A stretch of DNA of 64,000 nt, taken from assembly GCA_036380835.1 (NCBI GenBank), contig DASVDZ010000064.1, positions 124,001 through 188,000 on the forward strand. Direction: 5' to 3'. This document shows, in pieces, positions 44,537 to 53,047 of this stretch. Below the pieces are notes generated by a model, which was not told where the DNA came from, searched no databases, and saw only the letters and a list, made by a program, of their open reading frames with translations. This stretch comes from DASQJL01 sp036380835. Lineage in GTDB: Bacteria; Eisenbacteria; RBG-16-71-46; SZUA-252. The position numbers were made by a program, and so were the translations under genes. Each line of letters begins with the position of its first letter. The stretch's first letter is position 1.

Positions 44537-45352
44537 GTGACGGGACGCCCCACGTCGTTCGGCGTGGCGTTCGCGCTCCTCCCGGCGCCGCAGCGCGACG
44601 CGATCCGCGCGGTCCACGCCTGGAGCCGCGCGGTGGACGACGCGGTGGACGAGGAGGCGGATCCCGAGCGGGCGCGCGCGCGCCTCGCCCATTGGCGGGA
44701 CGAGATCCGCGCGCTCTACGACGGAACCCCGGGCGAGCCGGCGACGCGCTCGCTCGGGCCCCACGTCGGGCGCTTCGGAATCCCCCGTGGCTACCTCGAG
44801 GAGCTGGTGAGCGGGGTCGAGATGGACCTCACGCGGTTCCGCTACGGCACGTTCGAGGACCTGCGCGCCTACTGCTACCGCGTGGCGTCGGTGGTGGGGC
44901 TCATCTGCCTCCGCATCTTCGGCGAGCCCGAGGAGCGGGCGCGCGCCTACGCGGAGAACCTCGGCCTGGCGCTCCAGCTGACCAACATCGTGCGCGACGT
45001 CGGGAGCGACCTCGCGCGCGGCCGGATCTACATCCCCGCGGACGAGCTCGACCGTTTCGGCGTGAGCGAGGAGCGGCTCCTGAGACGCGAACGGGACGGC
45101 GCGTTCCTGAGCCTGATGCGCTTCCAGTCGGAGCGGGCGCGCTCGTTCTTCGAAGTCGCCGGGCGGGAGGTCCGCGCGCTGGACCGCCGGCGCCTCCTCG
45201 CCGCCGAGATCATGGCGGGGGTCTACCGGCGCCTGCTCGATCGGATCGAGGCCTCGGGGTTCGACGTGCTCGGACGGGAGGTGCGCGTGCCGCTCCTCGA
45301 GCGCGCGTGGATCGCCGCGAGCACGGCGATCGTCGTCCACGCCGCCCGGTGA
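44537..45352 (+). CDS. hpnD: presqualene diphosphate synthase HpnD
   Basis: This protein has 271 residues from GTG 44537 (GGGAG eight bases upstream). GTG 44516, overlapping the hpnC stop, is the longer alternative. The motifs of the squalene synthase family are present: AVHAWSRAVDDAVDEEAD (first Asp-rich motif), LRAYCYRVASVVGLICLRIFG, ALQLTNIVRDVGSDLARGRIYIP (second motif). It joins two farnesyl diphosphates to presqualene diphosphate. It lies 13 bases after hpnC and 10 before hpnE. Confidence 0.92.
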   Translation: MTGRPTSFGVAFALLPAPQRDAIRAVHAWSRAVDDAVDEEADPERARARLAHWRDEIRALYDGTPGEPATRSLGPHVGRFGIPRGYLEELVSGVEMDLTRFRYGTFEDLRAYCYRVASVVGLICLRIFGEPEERARAYAENLGLALQLTNIVRDVGSDLARGRIYIPADELDRFGVSEERLLRRERDGAFLSLMRFQSERARSFFEVAGREVRALDRRRLLAAEIMAGVYRRLLDRIEASGFDVLGREVRVPLLERAWIAASTAIVVHAAR

Positions 45353-45362
45353 CGCGCCGTCC

Positions 45363-46712
45363 ATGACGGGCCGCCCCGACGTGCTCGTGGTCGGCGCGGG
45401 CTTCGCCGGCGTGGCCGCCGCCACCGCGCTCGCCGAGGGAGGGGCGCGCGTCCTCGTGATCGAAACCCGCCAGCGCCCCGGCGGGCGCGCCTATTCCTGG
45501 ACCGATCCCGAGACGGGCGAGATCCGCGACAACGGCCAGCACGTGCTCGCCGCTTTTTACGACGAGACGTGGGCGCTCCTCCGTCGCCTCGGCACGGATC
45601 CGGCGCTCGAGGCCGACCCGACGTTTCGCCTCCGGATCTGGGAGCGAGGCCGCGGGACGTTCGAGATCCGCTGCCCCGATCTTCCGGCCCCCTTCCACTG
45701 GCTCGCCGCCGTGGGCGGTTGCCCGCGCTTCTCTCCGGCGGCGCGCATCGCGTCGGTGACGCTCCATCCACGCGCGAAGGCGCTCCTCGCGGACGCGGGC
45801 CGGGGCGGGGACGGAGCCAACGCCACCGCCGCCCGCTCGCTCACCGTCGCCGCGTGGCTCGATGGCATTCCGGGCGGCGCCGACCTCGCGTCCGTGCTCG
45901 GCCCGGTGGCGCTCGCGGCGTTGAACGAGAAGCCGGAGGAGGGGGCGGCGCTCCTCTTCGCGGGCGTGCTCGACCGCCTCTTCGCGGCGCCGGCGCCGAA
46001 GAGCGGGCTCGCGCTCCCGCGCCGCGGCCTGGGCGACCTGGTCGCGGGATTCGAGGGCTACCTGGCCTCCCGCGGGGGCGCCGTGCGGTATCGCGCGACC
46101 GCGCTCGGCACCCGCGTCGACGGCGGCCGCGCGGTCGGCGTCTCGCTCCTGGGCGGCGAGCGCGTCGACGCGGGCGCCGTCGTGCTCGCCGTGCCCCACG
46201 AGCGCGTCACCTGGCTCCTCCGCCCCGAATTCGCGGCGCCCTATCGCGCGATCGCGGCCGCTCCCTGGTCGCCGATCGTCTCGACGGTGCACGTCTTCGA
46301 CCGCGCCATCCTGCCGTCGCGCTTCGTCGGGTTGAGCGGCACGGCGACGCACTGGGCTTTCGATCGCGGCCCCGCCGCGGGAGGGCGCGCGGTGGGGACC
46401 GTCCGGAGCGCCGCGTTCGCCGACCAAGAACGCGAGCCTCGCGCGATCGCCGAGGAGACGACCATGGATCTTCGCGAAGCGTTTCCGGAGGCGCGGGGGG
46501 CTTCGCTCCTCGCGGCCCGCGTGTACAAGGAGCGGAAGGCGACCCTCCGCGGAACGCCGGCGACCCAGCCGCTCCGGCCGCCGGCGCGCACCGCCGTCGA
46601 GCGGCTCTTCCTGGCCGGCGATTGGACCGACACGGGGCTTCCCCCGACGATCGAGGGGGCCGTCCGGAGCGGGCATCTCGCGGCCCGCCTCGCCGCGGAG
46701 GGGGCGCGATGA
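45363..46712 (+). CDS. hpnE: squalene-associated FAD-dependent desaturase HpnE
   Basis: This 449-residue flavoprotein of the amine-oxidase/phytoene-desaturase type reduces hydroxysqualene to squalene. The N-terminal FAD site is VLVVGAGFAGVAAATALAEGGARVLVIETRQRPGGRAYSW; DNGQHVLAAFYDETW, ALAALNEKPEEG, AVVLAVPHERVTWL and the C-terminal FAD contact LFLAGDWTDTGLPPTIEGAVRSG complete the pattern. It shares the operon with hpnC and hpnD, and its stop overlaps the mutY start (ATGA). Confidence 0.94.
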   Translation: MTGRPDVLVVGAGFAGVAAATALAEGGARVLVIETRQRPGGRAYSWTDPETGEIRDNGQHVLAAFYDETWALLRRLGTDPALEADPTFRLRIWERGRGTFEIRCPDLPAPFHWLAAVGGCPRFSPAARIASVTLHPRAKALLADAGRGGDGANATAARSLTVAAWLDGIPGGADLASVLGPVALAALNEKPEEGAALLFAGVLDRLFAAPAPKSGLALPRRGLGDLVAGFEGYLASRGGAVRYRATALGTRVDGGRAVGVSLLGGERVDAGAVVLAVPHERVTWLLRPEFAAPYRAIAAAPWSPIVSTVHVFDRAILPSRFVGLSGTATHWAFDRGPAAGGRAVGTVRSAAFADQEREPRAIAEETTMDLREAFPEARGASLLAARVYKERKATLRGTPATQPLRPPARTAVERLFLAGDWTDTGLPPTIEGAVRSGHLAARLAAEGAR

Positions 46713-47845
46713 AGCGCGCGGACGCTCCCTTCGCTCCGCCGCCCGGCCTCCGGGCCTCGATCCTGCGCTGGTACCTGCGCCACCGGCGGGACCTCCCCTG
46801 GCGGCGCACGCGCGATCCGTACGCCATCTGGGTGAGCGAGATCATGCTCCAGCAGACGCGCGTCGAGACGGTGATCCCCTTCTACGAGCGGTTCCTCGCG
46901 CGATTCCCCGCCGTCGAGTCGCTGGCGCGGGCGCGGGAGGCCGACGTGCTCGCGCTCTGGTCGGGGCTCGGCTACTACCGCCGCGCGCGGAATCTGAAGC
47001 GCGCCGCGGAGGTGGTCGCGCGGGAGCACGCCGGGCGGCTGCCCGACGATCCCGAGACGCTCGAATCACTCCCCGGAATCGGCGGCTACACGGCGGCGGC
47101 CATCGCGAGCGTCGCGTTCGGGCGTCCGGCGGCGGCGGTGGACGGGAACGTGATCCGCGTGATCGCCCGGATCGCGGGGCTCAGGGGCCGCCGCGACGCG
47201 GGCCCGCTCCGGCGCGCCGTGGAGCGGATCGCCGCGGGCCTCGCGAAGGGCCCGCGCCCCGGCGACTGGACGCAGGCGCTCATGGAGCTGGGAGCGACCG
47301 TCTGTCTCCCGCGCGAGCCCCTCTGCGACCGCTGCCCCGCCGCGCGCCGCTGCGTGGCGAAGAGGAGCGGGACGCCCGATCGGTATCCCGAGGCGGCCCG
47401 GGCGGGCGTGGTCCGCGCGGAGCGGCGGCTTCTCCTCGCCGTTCGCCGGGGCGCGCGCGCGTTCCTGGTGCCCGACGCGTCGGAGGGGGGCGCGACCTGG
47501 ACCCTCCCGACCGCGACGCTTCGCGGAGCGGGCGCCGCGCGGGGGGCGGGAGCCGCCGAGCGCGCGGCGAAGCGGAGCGTCCGGTCTCTCGCCAGGTCGC
47601 TCGGCCTGACGGGAGAGATCCGAGGGCCGATGCTCCGGTTTCGCCACCGGACCTTCTCGCACGACGTCGCCTACGAGGTCTGGAGCGCCGAGGCGGGCGG
47701 TCTCCGCGCCGGGGACCGCGCCGGTCTCTGGGCCGGACGGGCGGACCTCGGGCGGCTCCCGGTCCGGGCCCCCACCTTGAAGGCGTTCCTGGGATTGTCG
47801 GATCAGTCCGGAGGCGACAGGGGGCGCCGCCGCGTGGTAAAATAG
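46709..47845 (+). CDS. mutY: A/G-specific adenine DNA glycosylase
   Basis: This 378-residue base-excision enzyme removes adenine mispaired with 8-oxoguanine. Motifs: DPYAIWVSEIMLQQTRVE (Glu44, catalytic), LPGIGGYTAAAIASVAFG helix-hairpin-helix, AVDGNVIRV with Asp145, and the [4Fe-4S] ligands Cys199, Cys206, Cys209, Cys215 (C-x6-C-x2-C-x5-C). The C-terminal NUDIX-like 8-oxoG sensor domain (from about 230) contains WTLPTATL and FRHRTFSHDVAYEVW. The start overlaps the hpnE stop, so its synthesis is coupled to the lipid operon. Confidence 0.95.
   Translation: MKRADAPFAPPPGLRASILRWYLRHRRDLPWRRTRDPYAIWVSEIMLQQTRVETVIPFYERFLARFPAVESLARAREADVLALWSGLGYYRRARNLKRAAEVVAREHAGRLPDDPETLESLPGIGGYTAAAIASVAFGRPAAAVDGNVIRVIARIAGLRGRRDAGPLRRAVERIAAGLAKGPRPGDWTQALMELGATVCLPREPLCDRCPAARRCVAKRSGTPDRYPEAARAGVVRAERRLLLAVRRGARAFLVPDASEGGATWTLPTATLRGAGAARGAGAAERAAKRSVRSLARSLGLTGEIRGPMLRFRHRTFSHDVAYEVWSAEAGGLRAGDRAGLWAGRADLGRLPVRAPTLKAFLGLSDQSGGDRGRRRVVK
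47837..47842 (+). promoter_or_regulatory. possible -10 box of the subtilase gene
   Basis: TAAAAT lies 57 bases before the ATG, at the end of mutY. No good -35 box sits 17 bases upstream. An inverted repeat TGTCG (47796-47800) / CGACA (47815-47819) flanks the upstream region. Support is weak. Confidence 0.25.
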
Positions 47846-47899
47846 CGGCTTGGAGCCGCCACCCAGCGCGTTCCCCACAAATCGCTCCGAGGCCACGCC

Positions 47900-50425
47900 A
47901 TGATGGATCGCACCTCCCTCGCCCGCTCCGCGCTCCTCGGTCCCTTCCTGCTCCTCGCCCTCGCCGTCTTCGCCGCGCCGCTCCACGCCGCCCCGCGTTC
48001 GGTCGATCCCGCCCTCGCCCACATCGAGCCGGGCACGGCCCTGTCCGATCGTTTTCTCTCGAAGCGGGCCGACGGCGAGGTCCTGGTCGACCTGATCCTC
48101 GAGGGAGACGTGGCGCCCGGGCTCCTCAGGGCCCGTGGGATCGAAGTGAACACGGCGTCGGGCCGGCTCATGACCGCGCGCTGCCCCCTCGGCCTCCTCA
48201 CGGCGTTGCTCCAGACGCCGGGCATCGAGCGCGTCAGCGTGGCCGAGCGCGCGCAGCCCTACCTCGACTCCAGCATCGTCGACGCGCGCGTCGACCTGCT
48301 CCGCACGGTTCCGCCCACGGCGTTCACCGGACAGACGGGGCAGGGCGTGCTGATCGGGGACGTCGACACGGGCATCGACATCCATCACCGCGACTTCCAG
48401 CACGTGGACGGGACCACGCGCCTCCTCTCTCTCTGGGACCAGACCGCCACGTCGGGCACTCCGCCGAGCGGGTTCACGTACGGCGCCGAATACGGCGCGG
48501 CCGCGATCAACGCGGGGACGGTGCCGGAGACCGACCCTCCCGCCCACGGGACGCACGTCATGGGGATCGCGGGCGGGAACGGCAGCGCGACGGGGAACGC
48601 GCTTCCGAACTACCGGTACGTCGGCGTCGCGCCCGAAGCCGACCTGATCATGGTGAAGACGACCTTCGCGACCTCCGCGATCATCGACGGCGTGAACTAC
48701 GTCTTCCAGAGAGCCGCCGCCCTCGGGAAGAAGGCGGTCGTGAACCTGAGCTTGGGGACGGAGGCGGGCCCGCACGACGGCACCGACGATTTCTCGACCT
48801 TGATCGACGCTCTGACCGGGCCCGGGAAGATCGTGGTGGCGTCCGCCGGGAACTCCGGCGAGGACGACCTTCACGGCCGGCTCGACCTGGACGGGACGAC
48901 GGCGCAGAACATGACCCTGAGCGTCCCCACGTACACCAAGAACGCGGGCACGCAGAACGACTATCTACTCTTCTCCGGCTGGTATCCCGGAGGCGACAAC
49001 GTCTCGATGACCATCACGACGCCGTCGGGCACGATCATCGGTCCCGTCGCGCTCGGCGCCTCCAGCACGGGGAACAACACCGGCGACGGCTACGTGAACG
49101 CGTACAACGCGACGACGACCCCCCCGAACGGCGACCACGAGATCTACGTCGAGATCTTCGACGCGTTCGCGAACAAGGCGCCGAAGGCGGGCACGTGGAC
49201 GTTCCGATTCACGCCCGTCGCGCTGGGCTCGACAGGAATCGTCGACATGTATCTCTACGGCGACGCGCTCGGGAACGGTTCCGCGCTCGCGCGGTGGGTG
49301 CAGGGGCTCTCGTTCGGCGGGGTGGTCGGGTCGCCCGGCACCGCCGACTCGGTGATCACCGTCGGCGCCCACACGACGAAGGACTGCTGGGACGCCATCG
49401 ACGGATCGCGCTACTGCTGGAATCCGCGGCCGCCGCTCAAGGACATCGCCTCCTTCTCGAGCCAGGGGCCGCGCCGGGACGGCGCGCTCAAGCCCGACCT
49501 GACCGCGCCTGGATTCGGCGTCGCCTCCGCCCTGTCGGCGAGCGCGTCTCCCGCGCCCCAGACCCCCCTGATCGTGCCCGACGGCGTCCACTGGATGCAG
49601 GCGGGAACCAGCATGTCGGCGCCCCACGTCTCGGGTGTCGTCGCGCTCCTCCTCGCGCAGCCGGTCTGGAGCAACGCGGGGCCGACGGCGATGAAGGCCC
49701 GCCTCCGCGCGACGGCGCGCGCCGACGCCTTCACCGGCTCGTTGCCGAACCCGGTCTGGGGATATGGGAAGCTCGACGCGGCCGCGGCGACCGCCCCGGT
49801 CCTGGTGGTCGGCGTCCCCTATCCGCCGCGGGGGGTCGAGATCCCTCCGGGCAAGCCCGATTCGGTGGAGGTCGTGCTCGCGGGGGCGTCCGCCGACTCC
49901 GTGGTCTTCGACCTGTCAACGGACGGAGGCGCGACCTACGCGTTCCCGCTCGGAGCGCTCTACGGAGTCGCGCCCGGGCCTCCGCGCTCGCTCTCCTATT
50001 TCGTCGACGTCTCGATGATGTCGACGGAGGCCAAGGTGCGCGCGGTCGCCTACTCCGCGAGCGCCGGGAGCGTCACCGCCTATTCCGACAGCCTCTTCAT
50101 CATCGGCGCCCCGAGCGCCGTGGAGCCGGACGCGACGCCCGCGGTGGCGCGCTTCGCGCTCGATGCCGCCTCGCCCAATCCGTTCAACCCGAGCACGAGG
50201 ATCGCGTTCGAGGTGCCGGCCGCCGGAAAGGCGGCGCTCCGGGTCTACTCGGTGAGCGGCCGCCTCGTCCGGACGCTGGTCGACGCGCCGCTCCCCGCGG
50301 GGCGCTTCCACGTCACGTGGGACGGCCGCGACGACGGGGGACGGTCGGTCGCGTCGGGCGTCTACCTCTACCGTCTCGAAGAGGGCGCGCGGTACCAGAC
50401 CCGGAAGATGAGCCTGCTCAAGTAG
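47900..50425 (+). CDS. secreted subtilisin-like (S8) protease with C-terminal sorting domain
   Basis: This is an 841-residue protein. Signal peptide (1-30), a propeptide-like region to about 140, then the S8 domain with catalytic Asp156 (IGDVDTGID), His216 (PAHGTHVMGI) and Ser571 (AGTSMSAPHVSG). Residues about 330-470 look like an insert domain in the catalytic region. From about residue 755 a beta-rich region with FALDAASPNPFNPSTRIAFEVP, LRVYSVSGRLVRTLVD, WDGRDDGGRSVASGVYLYRLEEG follows: the FlgD-like/T9SS-type sorting domain of the FCB group, which anchors or exports surface proteins. ATG 47900 or 47903 could start it. Confidence 0.93.
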   Translation: MMDRTSLARSALLGPFLLLALAVFAAPLHAAPRSVDPALAHIEPGTALSDRFLSKRADGEVLVDLILEGDVAPGLLRARGIEVNTASGRLMTARCPLGLLTALLQTPGIERVSVAERAQPYLDSSIVDARVDLLRTVPPTAFTGQTGQGVLIGDVDTGIDIHHRDFQHVDGTTRLLSLWDQTATSGTPPSGFTYGAEYGAAAINAGTVPETDPPAHGTHVMGIAGGNGSATGNALPNYRYVGVAPEADLIMVKTTFATSAIIDGVNYVFQRAAALGKKAVVNLSLGTEAGPHDGTDDFSTLIDALTGPGKIVVASAGNSGEDDLHGRLDLDGTTAQNMTLSVPTYTKNAGTQNDYLLFSGWYPGGDNVSMTITTPSGTIIGPVALGASSTGNNTGDGYVNAYNATTTPPNGDHEIYVEIFDAFANKAPKAGTWTFRFTPVALGSTGIVDMYLYGDALGNGSALARWVQGLSFGGVVGSPGTADSVITVGAHTTKDCWDAIDGSRYCWNPRPPLKDIASFSSQGPRRDGALKPDLTAPGFGVASALSASASPAPQTPLIVPDGVHWMQAGTSMSAPHVSGVVALLLAQPVWSNAGPTAMKARLRATARADAFTGSLPNPVWGYGKLDAAAATAPVLVVGVPYPPRGVEIPPGKPDSVEVVLAGASADSVVFDLSTDGGATYAFPLGALYGVAPGPPRSLSYFVDVSMMSTEAKVRAVAYSASAGSVTAYSDSLFIIGAPSAVEPDATPAVARFALDAASPNPFNPSTRIAFEVPAAGKAALRVYSVSGRLVRTLVDAPLPAGRFHVTWDGRDDGGRSVASGVYLYRLEEGARYQTRKMSLLK

Positions 50426-50486
50426 GGCGCCCGGCGTCTCGGGCGGGGCGCTCATTTCCTGGAGCGCAAGTTCGGGCATGGGGTTT

Positions 50487-50538
50487 GCTCCATTACTCGC
50501 CGGTCGGCATTCAAACCGGAAATCCCACGTAATGGAGC
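50487..50538 (+). promoter_or_regulatory. leader hairpin covering the ribosome site of the conduit cluster
   Basis: GCTCCATTAC (50487-50496) and GTAATGGAGC (50529-50538) form a perfect 10-base stem around a second, shorter stem CCGGT (50500-50504) / ACCGG (50515-50519). The right arm contains GGAG (50534-50537), which is the only Shine-Dalgarno-like sequence before the ATG at 50547, and also the upstream ATG 50532. Folding would hide the ribosome site. This could be a temperature-, ligand- or protein-sensitive switch, or part of a weak terminator for the protease gene, though it lacks a T run. Confidence 0.5.
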
Positions 50539-50546
50539 GACTTGCC

Positions 50547-51524
50547 ATGCCCGGCTCGTCGGAGCGGACCATTTCGCACGGCGTTTTGCCCGCTACGCCA
50601 CAGTCGGCGGTTCGCGGACGTCCGAGACCTGTCCGGCCACCTGACAAGTCGTCAGGCGGCGCGGGGGGGCGCCTCTTCCTGGTCGTCCTCCTCGCCATCC
50701 CCGTCGCGGCGACCGCGCTCTGGTTTCCGTACTACCTCTCCCCCGCCGCCGAGCGGGTCCGGGATTCCATGCATCCGCTCCTCCGGCCGTCCGGGGTGAT
50801 CGGCCAGGCGTTCGGAATTTTCGGCCTCGCGCTCTTTCTCTTCATGTGGCTCTACCCGCTCCGGAAGAAGCTCGGCCTCGTGCGCTGGATCGGATCGATC
50901 GGCGCCTGGCTCCGGGTGCACACCTACATCGGACTCGCGCTCCCGCTCCTCATCGCGGTCCACGCGGGTTGGCGCTTCCACGGCTTGATCGGGCTCGGCT
51001 ACCTCGCCATGGTGATCGTGGCGGCGAGCGGGATCGTCGGCCGCTATCTCTACACCCGCATCCCGCGAAGCAGGTCCGGGGCGGAGCTGTCGCGCGAGGA
51101 GATCGGGAACCGGAGGCGCGCGCTCGTGACCGGGATCGCGGCCGATCTCGGCCTCCTGCCGGAGGAGGTGGAGGCGTCGCTCGAGCGCGTCGTCGACCCC
51201 TCGGGCGTGGCGGGCGTGGGTGGAACGCTCCTCCGTCTTTTCTCCGACGACGTCGCGCGGTGGCGCGCCGTGTCGGCGCTCCGGCGCGAGTGGGCAACGC
51301 CCCGAAACGGCGCGCGGCCCGTGGAGCCGAAGGTGCTGAACGCGGCGGTCAAGCTCGCGCGCGACGAGATCCGTCTCGCCCAGCAGATCCGCGTGCTCGA
51401 CGCCACGCAGCGCGTCTTCCGCTACTGGCACGTCGCGCATCGCCCCGTCTCGGTCACCGCCTTCCTGGCCATCGGCGTCCACGTCGCGGTCGCCATCCTC
51501 ATGGGCCAAACCTGGCTTCATTGA
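50547..51524 (+). CDS. b-type-cytochrome-like membrane protein of the electron-transfer cluster
   Basis: This protein has 325 residues from ATG 50547. It has five predicted membrane segments (about residues 43-65, 85-105, 121-142, 147-168 and one near the C-terminus). Conserved-looking His residues in or beside them (VHTYIG, AVHAGWRFHG, YWHVAHRP, GVHVAV) are candidate b-heme ligands, as in cytochrome b561 or ferric-reductase-like proteins. A cytosolic helical loop of about 100 residues lies before the last segment. It begins the redox operon (next gene 7 bases on) and may take electrons from the oxidoreductase or quinols. Family not firmly recognised. Confidence 0.75.
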   Translation: MPGSSERTISHGVLPATPQSAVRGRPRPVRPPDKSSGGAGGRLFLVVLLAIPVAATALWFPYYLSPAAERVRDSMHPLLRPSGVIGQAFGIFGLALFLFMWLYPLRKKLGLVRWIGSIGAWLRVHTYIGLALPLLIAVHAGWRFHGLIGLGYLAMVIVAASGIVGRYLYTRIPRSRSGAELSREEIGNRRRALVTGIAADLGLLPEEVEASLERVVDPSGVAGVGGTLLRLFSDDVARWRAVSALRREWATPRNGARPVEPKVLNAAVKLARDEIRLAQQIRVLDATQRVFRYWHVAHRPVSVTAFLAIGVHVAVAILMGQTWLH

Positions 51525-51531
51525 GCGCTCC

Positions 51532-53034
51532 ATGGAAACCCTGCTGACCGTCCTCGCGTTCCTCGCGATCACCGCGATCAGCGTCGCCTTCCACATGCGC
51601 CGCCCGCGCGGCGGACGGGGCGGCGGATCGGCCGCGCCGACCTGCCCGCGCTGCCGCGCGGCCGTCCCGGCTGGAGCGGAGCGGTGCCCGCGCTGCGACG
51701 TCCCGCTTCAGGCGTACGAGCTGGTCGGAGCCCCCGTGGCGGCCGGCGGCGCGCCGGGCGCGGCCGCCGCGGCGGACGGGGCGAAGCCCCACGCGATCGT
51801 GCGCTCCGACACGTGCGTCGGATGCGGCGCCTGCGTCGCCGCGTGCCCCGAGCCGGGCGCGGTACGGATGGAGGGGAAGATGGCGGTGATCGACCTCGCG
51901 CGGTGCGTCGGCCACGGCGAGTGCGCGACCGCGTGCCCGGTCGGAGGCATCGTGGTCGCCACGGGCGCCGCGGTCCAGCGCGTCGAGGCGCCGAGCCTGA
52001 ACGGCCACTTCGAGACCAACGTGCGCGGCCTCTACGTGGTCGGCGAGCTGGGCGGCCGCGGCCTCATCAAGAACGCGATCAACGAGGGGAAGATCGCCGT
52101 CGAGCACGTCGCGCGATCGACGCGGGCGCGGAACGGCTCCGCCCCGGAGACGCGAACCGTCCCGCCGGGAGCAACGAACACCGGCGCGGCGCCCGCGCCG
52201 TCCGATCCCGTGGACGTGATCATCGTCGGCTCGGGCCCCGCCGGCCTGAGCGCGGGCCTCGAGGCGCACCGGCAGGGCCTCTCCTACCACGTGCTCGAAC
52301 GGGGCGACCTCTCCGACACGATCCGCCGCTACCCGCGCCACAAGATCCTGATGGCCGAGCCGGTGCGCGTGCCGCTCTACGGCGACCTCTGGGTCTCCGA
52401 CGCCTCGAAGGAGGCGCTGCTCCAAGTCTGGCAGACGATCATCGCCCGGACGGGCCTCCGCGTCACGACGGGATGCACCGTCGAGCGCGTGGCGCCCGTG
52501 AACGGTCTCTTCGAGGTGACGGCTGGCGACCGGGTCTTCCGCGGCCGTCACGTCGTGCTCGCCCTGGGCCGCCGCGGAACGCCGCGGAAGCTGGGCGTCC
52601 CCGGCGAGGAGCTTCCGAAGGTCTTCTACGACGTGGTCGAGATGGAGGCCTTCGCCATGGCCCGCGTCCTGGTCGTGGGCGGCGGCGACAGCGCGATCGA
52701 GGCGGCGGTCGGCCTCGCCCGACAGGAGGGGACGACCGTGACGCTCTCGTACCGGGGGGACGAGTTCACCCGCGTCAAGGACCGGAACCGGACGAAGCTC
52801 GAGGCGGCGACCAAGGCGGGCCGGATCGCGGTCCTCCTGAAGAGCCACGTCCGGGAGATTCGCCCGGCCGACGTCATCTTGGAAGCCGACGGGGCCACGC
52901 GAGAGGTCCCGAACGACTACGTCATCATCCGCGCCGGCGGCGTTCCGCCGTTCGAGTTCCTCCGGGCCGCGGGCGTCGCGATCCTCACGAAGGAGATCTC
53001 ACTGCAGACCGGAGGCGAAGCCGCGGTCGCGTGA
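51532..53034 (+). CDS. NAD(P)-dependent flavin oxidoreductase fused to zinc ribbon and two ferredoxin clusters
   Basis: This 500-residue protein has one N-terminal membrane segment (4-20). Then a zinc ribbon (Cys38, Cys41, Cys52, Cys55) and a double-cluster ferredoxin: cluster 1 CVGCGACVAACP (Cys95, 98, 101, 105), cluster 2 CVGHGECATACP, in which His128 takes the place of the second Cys (Cys125, His128, Cys131, Cys135). Next comes ETNVRGLYVVGELGGRGLIKNAI, a thioredoxin-reductase-like FAD motif normally found at the C-terminus. The FAD domain follows (VIIVGSGPAGLSAGLEA) and an NAD(P) site VLVVGGGDSAIEAAVGLA. It lacks the redox CxxC of TrxR. It probably feeds electrons from NAD(P)H into the membrane protein and cytochromes. 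Confidence 0.85.
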   Translation: METLLTVLAFLAITAISVAFHMRRPRGGRGGGSAAPTCPRCRAAVPAGAERCPRCDVPLQAYELVGAPVAAGGAPGAAAAADGAKPHAIVRSDTCVGCGACVAACPEPGAVRMEGKMAVIDLARCVGHGECATACPVGGIVVATGAAVQRVEAPSLNGHFETNVRGLYVVGELGGRGLIKNAINEGKIAVEHVARSTRARNGSAPETRTVPPGATNTGAAPAPSDPVDVIIVGSGPAGLSAGLEAHRQGLSYHVLERGDLSDTIRRYPRHKILMAEPVRVPLYGDLWVSDASKEALLQVWQTIIARTGLRVTTGCTVERVAPVNGLFEVTAGDRVFRGRHVVLALGRRGTPRKLGVPGEELPKVFYDVVEMEAFAMARVLVVGGGDSAIEAAVGLARQEGTTVTLSYRGDEFTRVKDRNRTKLEAATKAGRIAVLLKSHVREIRPADVILEADGATREVPNDYVIIRAGGVPPFEFLRAAGVAILTKEISLQTGGEAAVA

Positions 53035-53047
53035 CCGCGAGGCGGGG

